From positions 62,001-126,000 of the forward strand of contig JAHDLA010000023.1 of assembly GCA_018436705.1 (NCBI GenBank): 64,000 bases of DNA, in the 5' to 3' direction. Source of the stretch: Sedimentibacter sp. (lineage in GTDB: Bacteria > Bacillota > Clostridia > Tissierellales > Sedimentibacteraceae). Within the stretch, counting starts at the first letter, position 1. Each line of letters starts with the position of its first letter. Position numbers and translations under genes: made by a program. Under the pieces are notes generated by a model, which had not been told where the DNA came from, ran no database searches, and worked only from the letters and a program-made list of their open reading frames with translations. Shown piece after piece: positions 60,633 to 64,000 of this stretch.

Positions 60633-62003
60633 TTATAATTTAGCATTCAAATCAATAGTAATCTTGCCTTCTGAATATTCGAATAACTTATTTTTGTTTA
60701 GTGCATGTTTAGGTTTATCATCATAGTGTAAATCCCCTGTATTAAATACTGAAAGCAATATTCCTATTAATATCATATTTATTACAATTGATGCTGACCC
60801 GTATGAAAAAAACGGCAAAGTAAGTGGGGATAACAGTTGAAATCCTAAATTATAAATAACATATACAAAAACTTGCATTGTAAATGTAATTAATATAGAA
60901 GTTGATACCAATTTTGCCAAAACACTTTTTTGTTTCTTGCAAAGCTTAAATAAACGAATAATAAATATTATAACAATCATCATTACAACAATAAATGAAA
61001 CCCAGCCTACTTTATGTATTAAATATGTTAGTAAAAGATCACTATGTTTACTAGGCAAAGTAACTCCTGCATATTCACCCAAAGAACCTTGTCCAAAAAG
61101 CTTTGCACCAGAAATTCTATTGCGCACAAAAATTGTCAGCCATCCTGAAGTTTGTGGTTCAAGGGAAGGATTAAAAACCCCTTGAAGCCTATGGAACATA
61201 TAAGATCTCGTTGAAATTATTACAAGTATAGAAATTGTAGATACCAATGCAACAACTCCATAGACAAGAGAAAGTGCGTTTGATTTTTTTACATTAATCC
61301 AGCCATTTAAAATCGCTGCTGTCAACAACATAAGGCATGAAATTGAATAAATTATAATGCTTGAAATAGTCTTTGCATTTAAACAAATAACAGCAGGTAT
61401 GAAAAAAAATATGCCCATTTGTATTATTCCCAGATAGCTTTTGTTTCTCATTTTATGTATAATTCCTGCAAAAATCGTTGGGAAAAATAGAAGTATAAAC
61501 GAAAAAGTTGTTGGTGAAAAGTAAGGATTGTTATTCGTAAAAATTACTATAACTAAAACTATCAGTCCAAAAAAAAATTTTTTAGGATGTTTTCCGATTA
61601 TAGTAAAATCTAAAAAATATGCTGTAGTCATAAATGCAAATCCAATTATAATGCTTAAAATATCCTTAGATATAGATATATTTATGTTTTCGGCAGAATT
61701 GTAAATTACAAAGTATCTAACTAAAAATCCAATAAATACCATAACACATGTTAAAATAACAATACTCCACTCAACTTTTGGTCTGTATGATCGGTCAAAT
61801 TCTGTTCCAATCAGTACCGGATCACCCATTTCAATAATTGCTTTTTCCGTTGCAGTTTTATCATCTAAACCGCTATTTATAAATGCATTTTTTTGATCAA
61901 CTATATGATCTTTTATTTCTTCCGAAATCAAATCATGAGCCTTTTTCCATCTTACTTGTTCACAAACAGTCTTTACGTATTCGTTAATATTAGATTGTTG
62001 CAA
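60633..62003 (-). CDS. HAAS-domain / FtsW-RodA (SEDS) fusion protein
   Basis: The protein of about 456 residues has an N-terminal soluble helical domain of HAAS/permease-prefix type (about 1-72; VKTVCEQVRWKKAHDLISEE then DQKNAFINSGLDDKTATEKA). About ten membrane segments of the SEDS peptidoglycan-polymerase family follow, with GQGSLGEYAGVTLPSKHSD, whose Asp matches the catalytic residue, and LPFFSYGSAS. I start it at TTG 62003, six bases after AAGGGGGTG; it overlaps padR by 14 bases. No partner PBP is adjacent. The role in wall synthesis is inferred. Confidence 0.85.
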   Translation of the reverse strand: MQQSNINEYVKTVCEQVRWKKAHDLISEEIKDHIVDQKNAFINSGLDDKTATEKAIIEMGDPVLIGTEFDRSYRPKVEWSIVILTCVMVFIGFLVRYFVIYNSAENINISISKDILSIIIGFAFMTTAYFLDFTIIGKHPKKFFFGLIVLVIVIFTNNNPYFSPTTFSFILLFFPTIFAGIIHKMRNKSYLGIIQMGIFFFIPAVICLNAKTISSIIIYSISCLMLLTAAILNGWINVKKSNALSLVYGVVALVSTISILVIISTRSYMFHRLQGVFNPSLEPQTSGWLTIFVRNRISGAKLFGQGSLGEYAGVTLPSKHSDLLLTYLIHKVGWVSFIVVMMIVIIFIIRLFKLCKKQKSVLAKLVSTSILITFTMQVFVYVIYNLGFQLLSPLTLPFFSYGSASIVINMILIGILLSVFNTGDLHYDDKPKHALNKNKLFEYSEGKITIDLNAKL

Positions 62004-62337
62004 TATTCGCACCCCCTTGCAAAACTTGATTAATGGCAAATGCATAAGCATCCCATTCTTCTTTTTTTTCTCTGAGAACACCTATTCCTTTAATTGTAAT
62101 ACTGTAATATTTTCTTACTCTAGAACTGTCAGCATTTTCTATATAGGAACTTATCAATTCTTGTTTCTCAAGGTTATGCAAAAGTGGATATAGTGTACCT
62201 GCTTTTAATGAGAATATATTATTTGATCTTTTTTCAAGTTCTTCAATCATTTCATATCCATACATGTCCTTATCTTCCAGTAGCCTTAACAAGAGCATTG
62301 ATGTACTTCCCGACAGCAAGTTTTTATTACCAGACAT
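61990..62337 (-). CDS. PadR-family transcriptional regulator
   Basis: The 115-residue protein has the PadR winged helix. GSTSMLLLRLLEDKDMYGYE starts it, MIEELEKRSNNIFSLKAGTLYPLL follows, and SSRVRKYYSITIKGIGVL forms the wing. PadR/HAAS gene pairs are common, with the HAAS partner thought to tune the regulator. Here the partner is fused to a SEDS polymerase and overlaps by 14 bases. AAAGGAGGAG precedes the ATG. Its own promoter carries two palindromes that fit autoregulation. Confidence 0.93.
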   Translation of the reverse strand: MSGNKNLLSGSTSMLLLRLLEDKDMYGYEMIEELEKRSNNIFSLKAGTLYPLLHNLEKQELISSYIENADSSRVRKYYSITIKGIGVLREKKEEWDAYAFAINQVLQGGANIATI

Positions 62338-62357
62338 ATTTACTTGCTCCTCCTTTA

Positions 62358-62404
62358 TATAGATTATCTATACAAATTATATATAGATAATCTATATATG
62401 TCAA
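62358..62404 (-). promoter_or_regulatory. padR promoter with two embedded operator palindromes
   Basis: The minus strand has TTGACA (62399-62404), a 17-base spacer and TATAAT (62376-62381), a consensus promoter. The spacer is itself almost wholly the palindrome ATATAGATAATCTATAT (62381-62397). A second copy, TATAGATTATCTATA (62358-62372), lies just after the -10 box. A PadR dimer on either site would block polymerase. Confidence 0.85.
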
Positions 62405-62578
62405 TACTTAAAGTATAATAATTACGATTCGCCACTTGCATTCTTCTGCTATCTGTTGATTGCACAATACAAACGATTTCTAAAAAAATATAATATTGAC
62501 AATACAATCTTGTTGTGATAACCTCAAGAATAATTATTAATTTTGTTTATGGATTACATATGAAAAGGAGAAACAATA

Positions 62579-64000
62579 ATGGCAAGAATTATCAGCGAGC
62601 CTTCCAGAACGTTTGGAGAATATTTGCTTTTACCAAGTTTAACCACAAAGGATTGTATTGTTGAAAATGTGGACTTAAGCACACCTATATGTAGATATAA
62701 AAAAGGCGATGAACCGGAATTAAAATTGAATGTTCCTTTTTCATCGGCAATTATGCAGTCTATTTCAGACAATAACATGGCAATAGCACTTGCAAAAAAC
62801 GGAGGAATATCATTTATATATTGCTCTCAGTCAATTGAAAGTCAGGCAGAGATGATACGTAAGGTAAAGAAATACAAAGCCGGCTTTGTTATAAGCGACT
62901 CAAATCTGACACCTGAAGACACACTTAAGGATGTTCTTGAACTTAAAGAAAGAACAGGACATTCAACCATGGCGATTACTGAGGATGGTTCCTCAGATGG
63001 AAAACTTTTGGGAATTGTAACCAGCAGAGACTATAGAATTACAAGAGACCCTCTTGACAAAAAAACAAAGGAATTTATGACTCCTGCTGAATCTCTTATA
63101 GTGGGTCACGAAGGCATCACCCTTTCAGAAGCAAATGATATTATCTGGAAGCATAAGTTAAATGCTCTCCCCATAATTGATGACGAATTTAATCTTGTAT
63201 ACATGGTTTTCAGAAAAGACTACTCTGAAGATAAGGAAAATCCTCGATCATTGCTTGATAAACAGAAAAGATACATTGTTGGTGCAGGTATTAATTCCAG
63301 AGATTACAAAGACAGAGTCCCAGCGCTTGTTGAAGCAGGAGCTGACATATTGTGCATAGATTCTTCTGAGGGATTCAGTGAATGGCAACACGACACCATA
63401 AAATGGATTAAAGGAAAATACGGCGACAAGGTCAAAGTAGGAGCAGGTAATGTAGTTGAAGAAGAAGGCTTTAATTACCTTGCTGATGCTGGAGCTGATT
63501 TTGTTAAAATAGGCATAGGCGGAGGATCCATCTGCATAACAAGAGAACAAAAAGGCATAGGAAGAGGCCAGGCTTCTTCAGTATTGGATGTTGCAAAGGC
63601 GCGAGATAAGTATTATGAAAGAACTGGAATTTACGTACCAATATGCTCTGATGGTGGTATTGTACTAGATTACCACATAACTCTGGCACTGGCTATGGGT
63701 GCTGACTTCGTAATGCTTGGAAGATATTTTGCAGGTTTTGATGAAAGCCCGACTACCAAAATCAAATATGGCAACGGTTATGTAAAGGAATATTGGGGTG
63801 AAGGCTCAAACAGGGCAAGAAACTGGGCAAGATACGATCTTGGCGGAAAAGCTGGTCTTCAATTTGAGGAAGGCGTAGATTCATATGTGCCTTATGCCGG
63901 CAAACTTGATGATGGGTTGGGTTCAACTATCCATAAAGTAAAAAGCACAATGTGTAACTGCGGTGCAAAATCGATTAAGGAACTGCAAAAGAACGGAAAA
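62579..64000 (+). CDS. guaB: IMP dehydrogenase, 5' part (continues past window)
   Basis: It oxidises IMP to XMP, the first committed step of GMP synthesis. The frame is open for 474 codons to the window end. It starts at [20 protein letters not shown]. Two CBS domains occupy about 95-215. The barrel carries [20 protein letters not shown] (about 249-268) and the catalytic cysteine loop [14 protein letters not shown] (about 308-321), then SDGGIVLD and [22 protein letters not shown] precedes the ATG, and a TTGACA box lies about 80 bp upstream. Confidence 0.95.
   Translation, partial: MARIISEPSRTFGEYLLLPSLTTKDCIVENVDLSTPICRYKKGDEPELKLNVPFSSAIMQSISDNNMAIALAKNGGISFIYCSQSIESQAEMIRKVKKYKAGFVISDSNLTPEDTLKDVLELKERTGHSTMAITEDGSSDGKLLGIVTSRDYRITRDPLDKKTKEFMTPAESLIVGHEGITLSEANDIIWKHKLNALPIIDDEFNLVYMVFRKDYSEDKENPRSLLDKQKRYIVGAGINSRDYKDRVPALVEAGADILCIDSSEGFSEWQHDTIKWIKGKYGDKVKVGAGNVVEEEGFNYLADAGADFVKIGIGGGSICITREQKGIGRGQASSVLDVAKARDKYYERTGIYVPICSDGGIVLDYHITLALAMGADFVMLGRYFAGFDESPTTKIKYGNGYVKEYWGEGSNRARNWARYDLGGKAGLQFEEGVDSYVPYAGKLDDGLGSTIHKVKSTMCNCGAKSIKELQKNGK

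Overview
The window is AT-rich DNA from a low-GC, anaerobic, spore-forming Firmicute. The evidence is amino-acid fermentation by the D-ornithine aminomutase route, an alpha/beta-type small acid-soluble spore protein, an S-layer-homology protein, a VanW protein, T-box riboswitches and AGGAGG-type ribosome binding sites. Gene content fits Clostridia/Tissierellia, perhaps a Sedimentibacter-like organism; that placement is inference. I found no rRNA, tRNA, transposase, prophage or CRISPR array.

1-9 kb: the tail of a processive family-2 glycosyltransferase faces a complete oxidative ornithine operon on the minus strand (ord-ortA-ortB-oraS-oraE-glmL-orr). It interconverts L/D-ornithine, moves the amino group with a B12/PLP mutase, oxidises the product and cleaves it with CoA to alanine and acetyl-CoA. 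A sigma-54 promoter lies upstream of ord, with two perfect palindromes behind it next to a PAS/AAA+/Fis activator gene. A PduO-type cobalamin adenosyltransferase at 39.2 kb could supply the cofactor.

9-20 kb: luxS; a second sigma-54 activator divergent from an iron alcohol dehydrogenase/methylmalonate-semialdehyde dehydrogenase pair that also has a sigma-54 promoter; typA; an amidohydrolase; trpS.

20-30 kb: an export operon (Usp-like protein, TolC, HlyD, two ABC-2 permeases, no ATPase) beside a two-component system, then membrane proteins.

30-42 kb: SLH protein, rlmH, a TfoX-C protein, VanW, two acetyltransferases, asnB, a very Cys/Gly-rich small protein, a SASP, an LCP cell-wall ligase, the cobalamin adenosyltransferase, and rsmA-rnmV-udk.

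42-51 kb: a sugar-acid regulon. A TRAP transporter with three dehydrogenases lies on the minus strand; iclR is on the same strand, and divergent eda-kdgK finish the route to pyruvate and glyceraldehyde-3-phosphate. Both target promoters carry the same 38-bp two-part sequence just after the -10 box, the probable IclR operator.

51-64 kb: a G5/3D cell-wall protein with a long hairpin-rich leader, pyridoxamine kinase, a lone betaine/choline-type binding protein, a family-8 glycosyltransferase, ftsH, a proC-like gene behind two tandem proline T-boxes, a YcaQ-like protein, an HD hydrolase, a PadR regulator overlapping a HAAS-SEDS fusion, and the start of an IMP dehydrogenase gene that runs off the window.
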